Part shown: positions 8,332 through 16,561 of the stretch, in pieces
How positions within the stretch are numbered: the first letter of the stretch is position 1
Layout: every line of letters begins with the position of its first letter
Assembly: GCF_001584165.1 (NCBI RefSeq)
Contig: NZ_CP013233.1
Location: forward strand, 4,658,620-4,722,619
DNA from: Collimonas arenae
Lineage (GTDB): Bacteria > Pseudomonadota > Gammaproteobacteria > Burkholderiales > Burkholderiaceae_D
Direction: 5' to 3'
Length of the DNA stretch: 64,000 bases
The notes under the pieces: model-generated
The model's database searches: none
The model's input: only the letters and a program-made list of their open reading frames with translations
What the model was told of the DNA's origin: nothing
Program-made: the position numbers and the translations under genes

Positions 8332-9546
8332 TTATTTCCACAACGCGCACTTGGTTTCGGCTTTGGTGCCGAAGGCTTGCTCGCCAGGAATAGTCTGGAC
8401 CTTGTTCAGATAGTCCCAAGGGTATTTGGATTCAGCCGGTGTCTTGACCTGATACAGCACCATGTCATGCACGACACGGCCGTCCGGGCGCAGATAGGCA
8501 TTCTTGGTGTACATGTCGTTGAATTTGGTCTTGCGCAGTTGCGCCATGACCTTGTCACCGTCATCGGTGCCGATCGCCTTGACCGCCATCAGGTATTGCA
8601 TCGCCGACGAGTAATCGGCAGCTTGCAGGCTGGACGGTTCCTTCTTCATCTTCTCAAAGTAACGCTTGGCCCATTTGCGGGTTTCGTCGTTCTGGTCCCA
8701 GTACCAGCTGTCGGTCAGGTACATGCCCTGCGTCTGTTTCAGTGTCAGCGAATGGATATCGTTGATGAACACCAGCAAGCCAGCCAGCTTGGCGTTCTTG
8801 GTCACGCCGAATTCGTTCGCAGCCTTGACCGCATTGATCAGGTCGCCGCCAGCATTCGCCAGACCGATGATCTGCGCTTTGGACGATTGTGCCTGCAACA
8901 TGAACGACGAGAAGTCGGAAGCGTTCAGCGGATGCTTGACCGCGCCTAGCACCGTACCGCCGGAAGCCTTGACCACTGCTGTCGTATCTTTTTCCAGCGA
9001 TGCGCCGAAGGCGTAATCCGCAGTCACGAAGTACCAGGTCTTGCCGCCCTGCTTGACCACTTCCGAACCAGTGCCGTGCGCCAGCGCGTAGGTGTCGTAG
9101 GCATAGTGCACGGTATAAGGCGTGCACTCTTCATTGGTCAGGCGGGTGCTGCCGGCGCCGATTTCAAAGAACGGTTTTTTCTTTTCCGCAGCAATCTTCG
9201 CCATCGCCAACGCTGTGCCGGAGTTGGTGCCGCCGATCAGCATGTCCAGGCCTTGCTGGTCAAACCATTCGCGCGCCTTGCTCGAGGCAATGTCGGCCTT
9301 GTTCTGGTGATCGGCCACGATCAGTTCGATTTTCTTGCCGTTGATATTGCCACCCATGTCGGCAATCGCCATCTTGATGGCTTCAGCGCCGCCAGGACCG
9401 TCAATGTCGGAATACACGCTCGACATGTCGGTGATGAAACCGATCTTGATTACGTCTCCGGAAATCTGTGCTGACGCCGGTGCGGCAAAACCGATAGCGA
9501 TTGTGCTGCTGACCGCGATTGCCAAAGTCTTTAATTTGATATTCAT
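8332..9546 (-). CDS. livK: Liv-type ABC transporter periplasmic substrate-binding protein
   Basis: The 404-residue type I periplasmic binding protein has a signal peptide (MNIKLKTLAIAVSSTIAIG, cleavage after ASAQ). The mature start KIGFITDMSSVYSD and the GGTNSGTALA motif are those of the Leu/Ile/Val and aromatic-compound clade. ATG 9546 is preferred to upstream in-frame starts because GGAGAA lies six bases before it. It lies in the operon livG-livF-livK-livH-livM. The binding-site residues do not let me name the ligand; the neighbouring catabolic genes suggest a small organic acid or alcohol as an alternative to amino acids. Confidence 0.9.
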   Translation of the reverse strand: MNIKLKTLAIAVSSTIAIGFAAPASAQISGDVIKIGFITDMSSVYSDIDGPGGAEAIKMAIADMGGNINGKKIELIVADHQNKADIASSKAREWFDQQGLDMLIGGTNSGTALAMAKIAAEKKKPFFEIGAGSTRLTNEECTPYTVHYAYDTYALAHGTGSEVVKQGGKTWYFVTADYAFGASLEKDTTAVVKASGGTVLGAVKHPLNASDFSSFMLQAQSSKAQIIGLANAGGDLINAVKAANEFGVTKNAKLAGLLVFINDIHSLTLKQTQGMYLTDSWYWDQNDETRKWAKRYFEKMKKEPSSLQAADYSSAMQYLMAVKAIGTDDGDKVMAQLRKTKFNDMYTKNAYLRPDGRVVHDMVLYQVKTPAESKYPWDYLNKVQTIPGEQAFGTKAETKCALWK

Positions 9547-9601
9547 TGTCTTCTCCATTTTATAAACGACCTCCGACTTGTGACTCGTGACTAATGACCC
9601 G

Positions 9602-10351
9602 TCATACTCCCAACAAAGCATTCAACACCGGCATTTTTTCTTCCAGTTGAGAAGAAGCAAACGACTCGACGATCTGTCCGTGCTCCATCACATAAAAACG
9701 ATCCGCCAACGGCGCGGCAAAACGGAAATTCTGTTCCACCATCACGATGGTGTAACCCTTGGCCTTCAAAGTCGTGATCATGCGCGCCAGAGCTTGCACG
9801 ATCACCGGCGCGAGGCCTTCGGAAATTTCATCGAGCAGCAACAGCCGTGCACCGGTGCGCAGGATACGCGCAACTGCCAGCATCTGCTGTTCACCACCTG
9901 ACAGGCGTGTGCCTTGGCTGGAGCGGCGTTCCTTCAGGTTCGGGAACATGTCGTAGATTTCCTCGATCGACATGCCCTTTTCCGTGGTCGACAAGGTCGG
10001 TGGCAACAGCAGGTTTTCTTCCGTCGACAGCGAAGAAAAAATGCCACGCTCCTCCGGACAATAGCCGACGCCGTGATGCGCAATTTTGTAGGTTGGCAGG
10101 CCGATGGTCTCGACGCCACCGATCTTGATCGAACCTTTGCGAGCGCCGGTCAAGCCCATGATAGCCCGCATGGTGGTGGTGCGGCCGGCGCCGTTCCGGC
10201 CCAGCAGCGTCACGACTTCACCCTTGTTCACGTTCAAATTGACGTTGTGCAGGATATGCGATTCACCGTACCAGGCTTGCAGGTTCTCGATGCTGAGCGC
10301 CGCGGTGCCTTGCGCAGCGCCGGCGATGGATGGGGATTGGACTGCGGACAT
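9602..10351 (-). CDS. livF: Liv-type ABC transporter ATP-binding protein LivF
   Basis: The 249-residue ATPase partners LivG. The ABC signature LSGGEQQML (~148), Walker B LLLLDEIS (~172) and the switch histidine region are intact, but Walker A reads GRNGAGRTT: the invariant P-loop lysine is arginine (codon CGC). I have the impression, unchecked, that this variant recurs in betaproteobacterial LivF. The ATG at 10351 overlaps the livG stop as TGATG, so translation is coupled. Confidence 0.93.
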   Translation of the reverse strand: MSAVQSPSIAGAAQGTAALSIENLQAWYGESHILHNVNLNVNKGEVVTLLGRNGAGRTTTMRAIMGLTGARKGSIKIGGVETIGLPTYKIAHHGVGYCPEERGIFSSLSTEENLLLPPTLSTTEKGMSIEEIYDMFPNLKERRSSQGTRLSGGEQQMLAVARILRTGARLLLLDEISEGLAPVIVQALARMITTLKAKGYTIVMVEQNFRFAAPLADRFYVMEHGQIVESFASSQLEEKMPVLNALLGV

Positions 10352-11121
10352 CAATGCGCTCCTGCCAGGGCCTCGGCAGTGGTGCCCATGTAGGCTTCCA
10401 TTACCAGCGGGTTCTTCGAAACTTCTTCGTAGCGGCCTTCAGCCAGCATCGCGCCGCGTTGCAGTACGCTGATCTTGTCGCAGATGCCGGATACCACGTT
10501 CATGTTGTGCTCCACCATCAGGATGGTGCGGCCGGCCGACACCTTCTTGATCAGCGCCGTGACGCGGTCAACATCCTCGTGGCCCATGCCTTGGGTTGGC
10601 TCATCCAGCAGCATCAGCTCGGGCTCCATGGCCAGCGTAGTGGCAATCTCCAGCGCGCGCTTGCGACCGTAGGGCAAATCGACTGTCAAGGTATCGGCGA
10701 ATTCGGTCAGGTCGACCTCCGCCAGCAACGCCATTGCGCGCTCATTCAACTGCGCCAGTGACTTGCCACTTTTCCAGAAGTGAAACGATGTTCCCAATGT
10801 TCGCTGCAAGCCGATGCGAACGTTTTCCATCACCGTCAGATGGGGAAAAACGGCTGAAATCTGGAAAGAACGAATGATTCCCTGGCGCGCAATCTGGGCC
10901 GGCGCATCGGTGGTGATGTCGCGACCGTTGAACAGGATCTGGCCGGAGGTCGGCACCAGGAATTTGGTCAGCAAATTGAAGCAAGTGGTTTTCCCGGCCC
11001 CATTGGGACCGATCAACGCATGAATATGGCCGCGCTGGACTTGCAGATTAACGCCATTGACGGCCGTGAACCCCCTGAACTCCTTGGTCAGGTTTTTTGT
11101 CTCCAAGATGATGTCGGTCAT
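10351..11121 (-). CDS. livG: Liv-type ABC transporter ATP-binding protein LivG
   Basis: The 256-residue ATPase has canonical Walker A GPNGAGKTTC near 38-47 and Walker B LMLLDEPTQGMGHED. In most LivG proteins the signature is LSYGxxR; here it is LPYGRKRALEIA. A good AGGAG ribosome-binding site precedes ATG 11121. It is the first liv gene; the GMC dehydrogenase gene lies 259 bp upstream on the same strand, so the catabolic and transport genes may share regulation. Confidence 0.94.
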   Translation of the reverse strand: MTDIILETKNLTKEFRGFTAVNGVNLQVQRGHIHALIGPNGAGKTTCFNLLTKFLVPTSGQILFNGRDITTDAPAQIARQGIIRSFQISAVFPHLTVMENVRIGLQRTLGTSFHFWKSGKSLAQLNERAMALLAEVDLTEFADTLTVDLPYGRKRALEIATTLAMEPELMLLDEPTQGMGHEDVDRVTALIKKVSAGRTILMVEHNMNVVSGICDKISVLQRGAMLAEGRYEEVSKNPLVMEAYMGTTAEALAGAH

Positions 11122-11380
11122 CTGGTCTCCTATTGATGTTGCTTTATCGGAACATCCCGTAGTGATTGGTTATGTATATTGGACTAACCTTATCACCCTT
11201 ATATTTTTTTACGGATACTACCGGTGCCACTCTGACGGAGCAATACGTAGAAATACTATACAAAAACTTAGACGAAAATCAGAATTGCCTGACAAATTAC
11301 CGAAAACAACACTATCGACCGCGATTCAGGCAAAGCCGCACATTACTTATCAACTTCACAAGCCTGCATCGGCTCCCCCA

Positions 11381-13003
11381 TCATCGGCTCTCCTTGACAA
11401 AACCCGCAGCCATTTCTGCAATCATCAAGGTTGGCGAGTTGGTGTTTCCTGACGTAATGGTCGGCATGACCGACGCATCGACCACCCGCAATCCGGCAAC
11501 CCCCTTCACTCTCAATTTGCTGTCTACCACCGCCATAGGGTCAGCTGCATGTCCCATCTTGCAAGTCCCGACCGGATGGAAAATGGTCGTGCCGACCTCG
11601 GCGGCAGCGTCGACCAATTCTTCTTCAGTCCGATATTGCAGGCCAGGCTTGAACTCTTCCGGCGCATATTTCTGCAGTGCCGGAGCGGCAACGATCTTGC
11701 GCGTCAATCGCACCGATGCGGCGGCAACGGCTCGGTCTTCGACAGTATCTAGGTAATTTAGCGTGATCTTCGGCGCCACACCGGCATCGCCCGACGCAAT
11801 CCGCACATGTCCGCGCGAAGTTGGCCGCAAGTTGCAAACGCTGGCGGTAAAAGCCGGAAAGGTATGCAGCGGATCGCCGAATTTCTCCAATGATAAAGGT
11901 TGCACGTGATATTCCAGATTGGCGCTGGCCTGAGCCGGATCAGACTTGGCAAAGGCGCCCAACTGCGACGGCGCCATCGACATCGGTCCGCTTTGCGACA
12001 ACAGATATTGCATGCCGATCTTCGCCTTGCCGAACCAGTTGCTGCTCATTGTGTTGAGTGTTTTGACGCCGCTCACCTTGAACGCCATACGGATCTGCAA
12101 ATGGTCTTGCAGGTTTTCACCGATGCCTGGCAAATCAACCTGTACCGGAATCTGCAGCTGTTGCAACAGCGCGGCAGGACCGATGCCAGACAACTGCAAA
12201 ATCTGTGGAGAGCCGACCGCGCCGGCACTCAGCAAGGTCTCTCGACTGGCTTCGGCATTCCATTCCCGTCCGCCGCCGGAAAACTCAACACCCTTGCACA
12301 CCACGCCCTGCTCACCGCGTTCCAGTAGCAGACGCTTGACCTGGCAGCCGGTCATGATCGTCAGATTGCCGCGACCGCTAGCTGAACGCAGGAAAGCTTT
12401 GGATGCATTCCAGCGTATGCCGCGTTTCTGGTTGACGTCGAAATACCCGGATCCTTCATTGTCGCCGCGATTGAAATCGTCAGTCTTAGGAATCCCGGTT
12501 TCGGCAGCAGCATCCCTGAACGCATCCAGGATCTGCCACGACAAACGCTGCTTTTCGACCCGCCATTCACCGCCGGCGCCATGAAATTCATCGGCACCTT
12601 TATAGTGATCTTCACTCTTCTTGAACAGCGGCAGAACATGCTCCCAGCGCCAGGCATCATCACCGGTCAATTGCGCCCATTCATCGTAATCGCGGGCCTG
12701 GCCGCGCATATAGATCATGCCGTTGATCGACGAGCTGCCGCCCAACACTTTACCGCGCGGATAAATCAGGCTGCGGCCGCGCAAGCCAGGATCCGGCTCG
12801 GTCCGATATAACCAGTCGGTACGTGGATTATTGATGCAATACAGGTAACCGACAGGAATATGAATCCAGATGTAATCGTCTTTTGCACCTGCTTCTATCA
12901 GCAGAATTTTTACCGAACTGTCCTGGCTCAAGCGATTCGCCAGAACGCAGCCAGCGGTTCCCGCACCGATGATGATGTAGTCGTAATTCCCTGCAGATTC
13001 CAT
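11381..13003 (-). CDS. GMC family FAD-dependent dehydrogenase (choline dehydrogenase-like; candidate 3-hydroxypropionate dehydrogenase)
   Basis: The ~540-residue flavoprotein opens with the Rossmann FAD motif [17 protein letters not shown]. It contains the GMC signature 1 region [20 protein letters not shown], signature 2 ([16 protein letters not shown]) and the C-terminal catalytic histidine in [13 protein letters not shown] 13003 is chosen because the motif follows at once. Annotation pipelines call such proteins choline dehydrogenase, but no betaine genes are near. With the adjacent mmsA-like gene and divergent LysR it matches the hpdH-mmsA layout described for 3-hydroxypropionate use in Pseudomonas. 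That specific function is inference. Confidence 0.85.
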   Translation of the reverse strand: MESAGNYDYIIIGAGTAGCVLANRLSQDSSVKILLIEAGAKDDYIWIHIPVGYLYCINNPRTDWLYRTEPDPGLRGRSLIYPRGKVLGGSSSINGMIYMRGQARDYDEWAQLTGDDAWRWEHVLPLFKKSEDHYKGADEFHGAGGEWRVEKQRLSWQILDAFRDAAAETGIPKTDDFNRGDNEGSGYFDVNQKRGIRWNASKAFLRSASGRGNLTIMTGCQVKRLLLERGEQGVVCKGVEFSGGGREWNAEASRETLLSAGAVGSPQILQLSGIGPAALLQQLQIPVQVDLPGIGENLQDHLQIRMAFKVSGVKTLNTMSSNWFGKAKIGMQYLLSQSGPMSMAPSQLGAFAKSDPAQASANLEYHVQPLSLEKFGDPLHTFPAFTASVCNLRPTSRGHVRIASGDAGVAPKITLNYLDTVEDRAVAAASVRLTRKIVAAPALQKYAPEEFKPGLQYRTEEELVDAAAEVGTTIFHPVGTCKMGHAADPMAVVDSKLRVKGVAGLRVVDASVMPTITSGNTNSPTLMIAEMAAGFVKESR

Positions 13004-13173
13004 TCGTCTCTTTCTATTTATTGTGTGCTGCGACAATCTGTTCTACGTCTGCTCTTCGACTTATTATTGCAATTTCAAACCAGCGATTTTCAAGTCACAT
13101 GAAACATCGCTGGCTGAATAAAATAAACAATAATATTATTTATACTGTTTGTAATTTTAATTATTTACACTAT

Positions 13174-14700
13174 TTACTTGGCAACTGGCATGGTGAACTC
13201 AGCGCCTTTTGAAATCGTCTGCGGCCAGCGTTGCATGATCGATTTGTAGCGCGTATAAAATCGCACGCCTTCTTCACCATAAGCATGCGTATCGCCAAAC
13301 AACGAGCGCTTCCAGCCGCCAAACGAATGCCATGCCATCGGCACCGGAATCGGCACGTTGACGCCAACCATGCCAACCTCTACACGCCGCGAAAAATCGC
13401 GTGCAGTATTGCCATCCGAGGTGAACAACGACACGCCGTTGCCAAACTCATGCGCATTGATCAGGCTCACTGCAGCAGCAAAATCGGGAACACGAACGAT
13501 GCACAACACCGGCCCGAAAATCTCTTCCCGATAAATCTGCATCTCCGGCGTAACCTGGTCAAACAACGAACCGCCAAGGAAAAATCCTTGTTCCAGACCT
13601 GGTACTTTCAAGCCGCGCCCATCAACCAGCAATTTCGCTCCAGCGCGCACGCCGCTGTCGATATATGTCTCGATCTTGTCCTTGTGCGCAGCACTGACGA
13701 CCGGCCCCATTTCCGCATCGAGCTCCATGCCGTTCTTGATCTTCAACGCCTTCACGCGTGGAATCAGTGCTTCAATTAATTTATCCGCGACATCGCCGAC
13801 CGCGACCGCCACGGAAATCGCCATGCAACGCTCGCCGGCAGAGCCGTAGGCTGCTCCCATCAATGCATCCACCGCCTGTTCCAGATCGGCATCCGGCATC
13901 ACCACCAGATGATTTTTGGCGCCACCCAACGCTTGTACCCTGAGCGGATAAGCGCCTTTGCGTTGCGCACCCTGCTGATAGATATATTCAGCAATCGGCG
14001 TCGAGCCGACAAAGGATACTGCCTTCACGTCGGGATGCTGCAACAAGGCATCAACGGCCAGCTTGTCGCCCTGCACCACATTGAAGACGCCGTCCGGCAA
14101 ACCGGCCTGCTGCAACAAATCAGCAATCATCAGCGACGGCGACGGATCGCGTTCGGATGGCTTCAAGATAAACGTATTACCGGTAGCGATCGCCAGCGGC
14201 GCCATCCACAACGGCACCATCACCGGAAAATTGAACGGCGTGATGCCCACAGTAACGCCGAGCGGCTGGCGCAGGTTCCAGTTATCGATGCCACCACCGA
14301 TGTTGTCAGTGAATTGCGTTTTCAACAGCTGCGGAATGCCGCAGGCGAACTCAACGATTTCCAGGCCACGCGTCACTTCACCTTTGGCATCGGAAAAAAC
14401 CTTGCCGTGTTCACGGGTGATCGCAGCTGCCAATGCATCGTGATGCTGCTCCATTAATTCCTTGAACTTGAACATCACACGCGCACGCTTTAGTGGCGCC
14501 GTGTCGGCCCAAGCAGGCGCAGCCGCGGAAGCCGCGGCTACCGCGGCGTTCACTTCTTCAACGTTGCCCAATACGACTTTTGCAGACGCGGCCCCGGTTG
14601 CCGGGTTAAACACATCCTGCATGCGGCCGCTACTGGATTCGGTCACTTTGCCATTGATGAAATGCTGGATCAGCGGAATATTGATTGAAGAGGTAGTCAT
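13174..14700 (-). CDS. mmsA: CoA-acylating (methyl)malonate-semialdehyde dehydrogenase
   Basis: MmsA oxidises malonate or methylmalonate semialdehyde to acetyl-CoA or propionyl-CoA with NAD+, CoA and loss of CO2. The 508-residue protein has the family motif [14 protein letters not shown], catalytic Cys in [14 protein letters not shown], and LGGAKNH in place of the usual aldehyde dehydrogenase glutamate region, which marks the CoA-acylating subfamily. An AAGGAA ribosome-binding site precedes ATG 14700. It lies between the GMC dehydrogenase and a divergent LysR gene; together they would take a 3-hydroxy acid to acetyl- or propionyl-CoA. Confidence 0.93.
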   Translation of the reverse strand: MTTSSINIPLIQHFINGKVTESSSGRMQDVFNPATGAASAKVVLGNVEEVNAAVAAASAAAPAWADTAPLKRARVMFKFKELMEQHHDALAAAITREHGKVFSDAKGEVTRGLEIVEFACGIPQLLKTQFTDNIGGGIDNWNLRQPLGVTVGITPFNFPVMVPLWMAPLAIATGNTFILKPSERDPSPSLMIADLLQQAGLPDGVFNVVQGDKLAVDALLQHPDVKAVSFVGSTPIAEYIYQQGAQRKGAYPLRVQALGGAKNHLVVMPDADLEQAVDALMGAAYGSAGERCMAISVAVAVGDVADKLIEALIPRVKALKIKNGMELDAEMGPVVSAAHKDKIETYIDSGVRAGAKLLVDGRGLKVPGLEQGFFLGGSLFDQVTPEMQIYREEIFGPVLCIVRVPDFAAAVSLINAHEFGNGVSLFTSDGNTARDFSRRVEVGMVGVNVPIPVPMAWHSFGGWKRSLFGDTHAYGEEGVRFYTRYKSIMQRWPQTISKGAEFTMPVAK

Positions 14701-14824
14701 AAGGATTCCTTTTAATGAAGCCGGGTTGAATTATTTTTTGCCCAGAATATCGTTTGAACTACCAACAATCCAATGAGTTATCATCAATATCGATATAAGA
14801 AACCTTAATAATGAAACCCCTTTG
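14701..14824. promoter_or_regulatory. Divergent promoter region mmsA / lysR
   Basis: The 124 bp gap between divergent genes holds the perfect palindrome ATATCGATAT at 14787-14796 inside a longer TTAT...ATAA symmetry. A palindrome containing T-N11-A spacing in this position is what a LysR-type operator looks like; binding is inferred. Confidence 0.55.
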
Positions 14825-15727
14825 ATGAAAAATCAGGCAATGGACCTTACACTGCTTCGCGCCTTTGTCACGGTCGCCCGTGAAGGCAATCTGACCCGAG
14901 CCGCCGAATTGCTGCATGTCACTCAGCCGGCTGTCAGCCTGCAAATCAAATCGCTACAGGCAAATCTGAATCTGCAATTATTCACCCGCGTTCCCAGTGG
15001 CATGGCGTTGACCGACGAAGGCATCAAGTTACTGCCTTTTGCCGAACGCGCCATTGCCAGCATGTCCGAACTGCGGCAACAAGCTGAAAGCCTGCATCCA
15101 AGTCACTTGGAAACACTCAGTGGAAAACTCGCAATCGGCACGATTCTCGATCCTGAATTTATCCGTCTTGGCGCATTTCTCAAACGACTTGTTGAGAGTT
15201 ATCCACAACTTTCTACACAGTTGCAGCACAGCATGTCGGGTGATGTCTTGCAGCAGATTAAGTCCGGTCATCTCGATGTCGGCTACTACCTGGGCATCCC
15301 GAACAAGAGTTTTCATCGACTGACATTGACACAATTTACTTACTGCGTGCTTGCACCGTCGGGTTGGAAAAATCGCATTTCCGGAAAAGACTGGCCGGCA
15401 TTGGCAAAATTACCCTGGATCTGGACTCCCCCAGAATCTGCTCATCATCGTTTACTCAGCAAAACTTTTGCTCAACACAAAGTTACTCCGAATAAAGTTG
15501 CTTTGGTTGATCAGGAACCATCGATGCTGGATTTGGTGAAATCTGGAGTCGGTCTTTCTCTTGTCAGAGAGTCAATTGCACTTCGCGAAGCACATGCACA
15601 TGGTTTGGTGATCTCCGATACGGTGAATTTATCCACTGAATTGTCGTTTATTACCCTGGATAAACGTAAAGACGAACCAATCATTGCCGCTATTTTTGCC
15701 ATATTGCAAACAATTTGGGGAAATTGA
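14825..15727 (+). CDS. LysR family transcriptional regulator (candidate regulator of the mmsA cluster)
   Basis: The ~300-residue regulator has an N-terminal winged helix (LLRAFVTVAREGNLTRAAELLHVTQPAVSLQIKSL) and a periplasmic-binding-like effector domain. The start is uncertain: ATG 14825 and ATG 14840 (MDLTLLRAF) are both possible and neither has a strong ribosome-binding site. It is divergent from mmsA, and LysR proteins usually control the divergent neighbour, so it is the likely inducer-responsive activator of the semialdehyde and GMC dehydrogenases. It borders the DnaA-box region. Confidence 0.9.
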   Translation: MKNQAMDLTLLRAFVTVAREGNLTRAAELLHVTQPAVSLQIKSLQANLNLQLFTRVPSGMALTDEGIKLLPFAERAIASMSELRQQAESLHPSHLETLSGKLAIGTILDPEFIRLGAFLKRLVESYPQLSTQLQHSMSGDVLQQIKSGHLDVGYYLGIPNKSFHRLTLTQFTYCVLAPSGWKNRISGKDWPALAKLPWIWTPPESAHHRLLSKTFAQHKVTPNKVALVDQEPSMLDLVKSGVGLSLVRESIALREAHAHGLVISDTVNLSTELSFITLDKRKDEPIIAAIFAILQTIWGN

Positions 15728-15794
15728 TGTTCTAAAGGCATTTTCTTTGTCCTGTAGACCCGTTTTTTTGGAAAACCAACTTCTTCAGGTTTAA

Positions 15795-16013
15795 ATTTAA
15801 AGATTTATATATATAAATAGTAGTAGTAGTTAACCACCTGTTTTTCTGTGGACAACTCAAAATTTGACTATTCATTCAAGCACTTACGACTTGGATAAAG
15901 ACTTGGTAAGCCTTGTATCTGGAAAGAACATTTCTTGGATAAAAAATAGGTTGTGGATTTCTATCTGGATTATTCACAATGGATTCCTGGTGTTATCCAA
16001 AGACTTATCCACA
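15795..16013 (+). repeat. Origin module copy 1
   Basis: First copy of a ~220 bp module: AT-rich block 15795-15817, TAG x4 at 15818-15829, a 17 bp spacer, DnaA box TGTGGACAA 15847-15855, two TTGGATAA sites (15891, 15935), TGTGGATTT 15952, TTATTCACA 15970, TTATCCAAA 15993 and TTATCCACA 16005. Each element reappears 382-383 bp downstream. Confidence 0.85.
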
Positions 16014-16089
16014 GTTGTTTCATTGCATCCCTTCTTTTTCTGCTTTTCACGTAGAAATTCTCAATAAATTTTCTTAAACAGAGTTGTGT

Positions 16090-16124
16090 AAAAAAATCAT
16101 TTTTTTTGAAAAAGTGATTTTTTT
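16090..16124. other. AT-only hairpin between the two origin modules
   Basis: AAAAAAATCA (16090-16099) and TGATTTTTTT (16115-16124) form a perfect 10 bp stem with a 15 nt loop, midway between the two modules. It could be a bidirectional terminator isolating the origin or an easily melted element; both are inference. Confidence 0.5.
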
Positions 16125-16177
16125 CATCAACCGCTTTTTTTCGGGCAATTTCAAGAAAAAAAGTGCTTCGGTTTTGT

Positions 16178-16395
16178 ATTTAAAGATTTATATATACAAA
16201 TAGTAGTAGTAGTTAACGACCTGTTTTCCTGTGGATAACTCAAAATTTGACTATTCATTCAATGGCTTACAAATTGGATAAAAGCTTGGTAATCGGTGTA
16301 TCGCAAAAGAATAATTCTTGGATAAAAAGTCGCCTGTGGAAAACTAACTCTGATATCCACAATTCAAAAGCAAGATATCCACAGCTTTATTCACA
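16178..16395 (+). repeat. Origin module copy 2
   Basis: Second copy, offset 383 bp: AT block 16178-16200, TAG x4 at 16201-16212, 17 bp spacer, TGTGGATAA 16230 (perfect here), TTGGATAA at 16274 and 16318, TGTGGAAAA 16335, ATATCCACA 16353, ATATCCACA 16375 and TTATTCACA 16387. One base is lost between the copies after the fifth element, giving an offset of 382 at the end. Confidence 0.85.
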
Positions 16396-16474
16396 AAATT
16401 GCAAAAAATGTCCGTTTACAGCCGTTTTTTGAGTTGCGAAGGGGAAATTCGAAAAATTTTTCTCTGATTAAATT

Positions 16475-16561
16475 ATGAGCAGCAAGGATTTTTTAAAAAT
16501 CTGGACAGCCAAAGCTGAAAGCAGTAATGTACGCAAAGCGTATATTGGGAGATATGAATGA
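16475..16561 (+). CDS. Possible 28-codon leader ORF overlapping the pyrB-like gene
   Basis: An ATG at 16475 opens a 28-residue frame (MSSKDFLKIWTAK...) that stops at TGA 16559-16561, overlapping the start codon of the next gene as ATGA. That overlap is typical of translational coupling and pyrimidine operons often have leader peptides. Against it, no Shine-Dalgarno precedes the ATG, and the downstream gene has its own GGGAGA. Weak candidate. Confidence 0.3.
   Translation: MSSKDFLKIWTAKAESSNVRKAYIGRYE

Larger units (their letters stand above)
15728..16474. other. oriC: Candidate chromosomal replication origin (DnaA-box-rich, AT-rich duplicated region)
   Basis: About 750 non-coding, strongly AT-rich bases carry many DnaA-box-like 9-mers. 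Perfect: TTATCCACA 16005-16013 and TGTGGATAA 16230-16238. One mismatch: 15847-15855, 15970-15978 (TTATTCACA), 15993-16001, 16335-16343, 16353-16361, 16375-16383, 16387-16395. Recurrent TTGGATAA sites are weaker. AT-rich blocks (ATTTATATATA) lead into four TAG triplets in each copy, like DnaA-trio unwinding elements. parABS, rsmG and mnmG are within 16 kb. dnaA itself is not in the window, so a second origin-like site near rpmH-dnaA cannot be ruled out. Confidence 0.72.

Noticed and set aside
11122..11380. Possible small gene upstream of livG
   Set aside because: Plus-strand frames here have no ribosome-binding site and run into antisense of the GMC gene.
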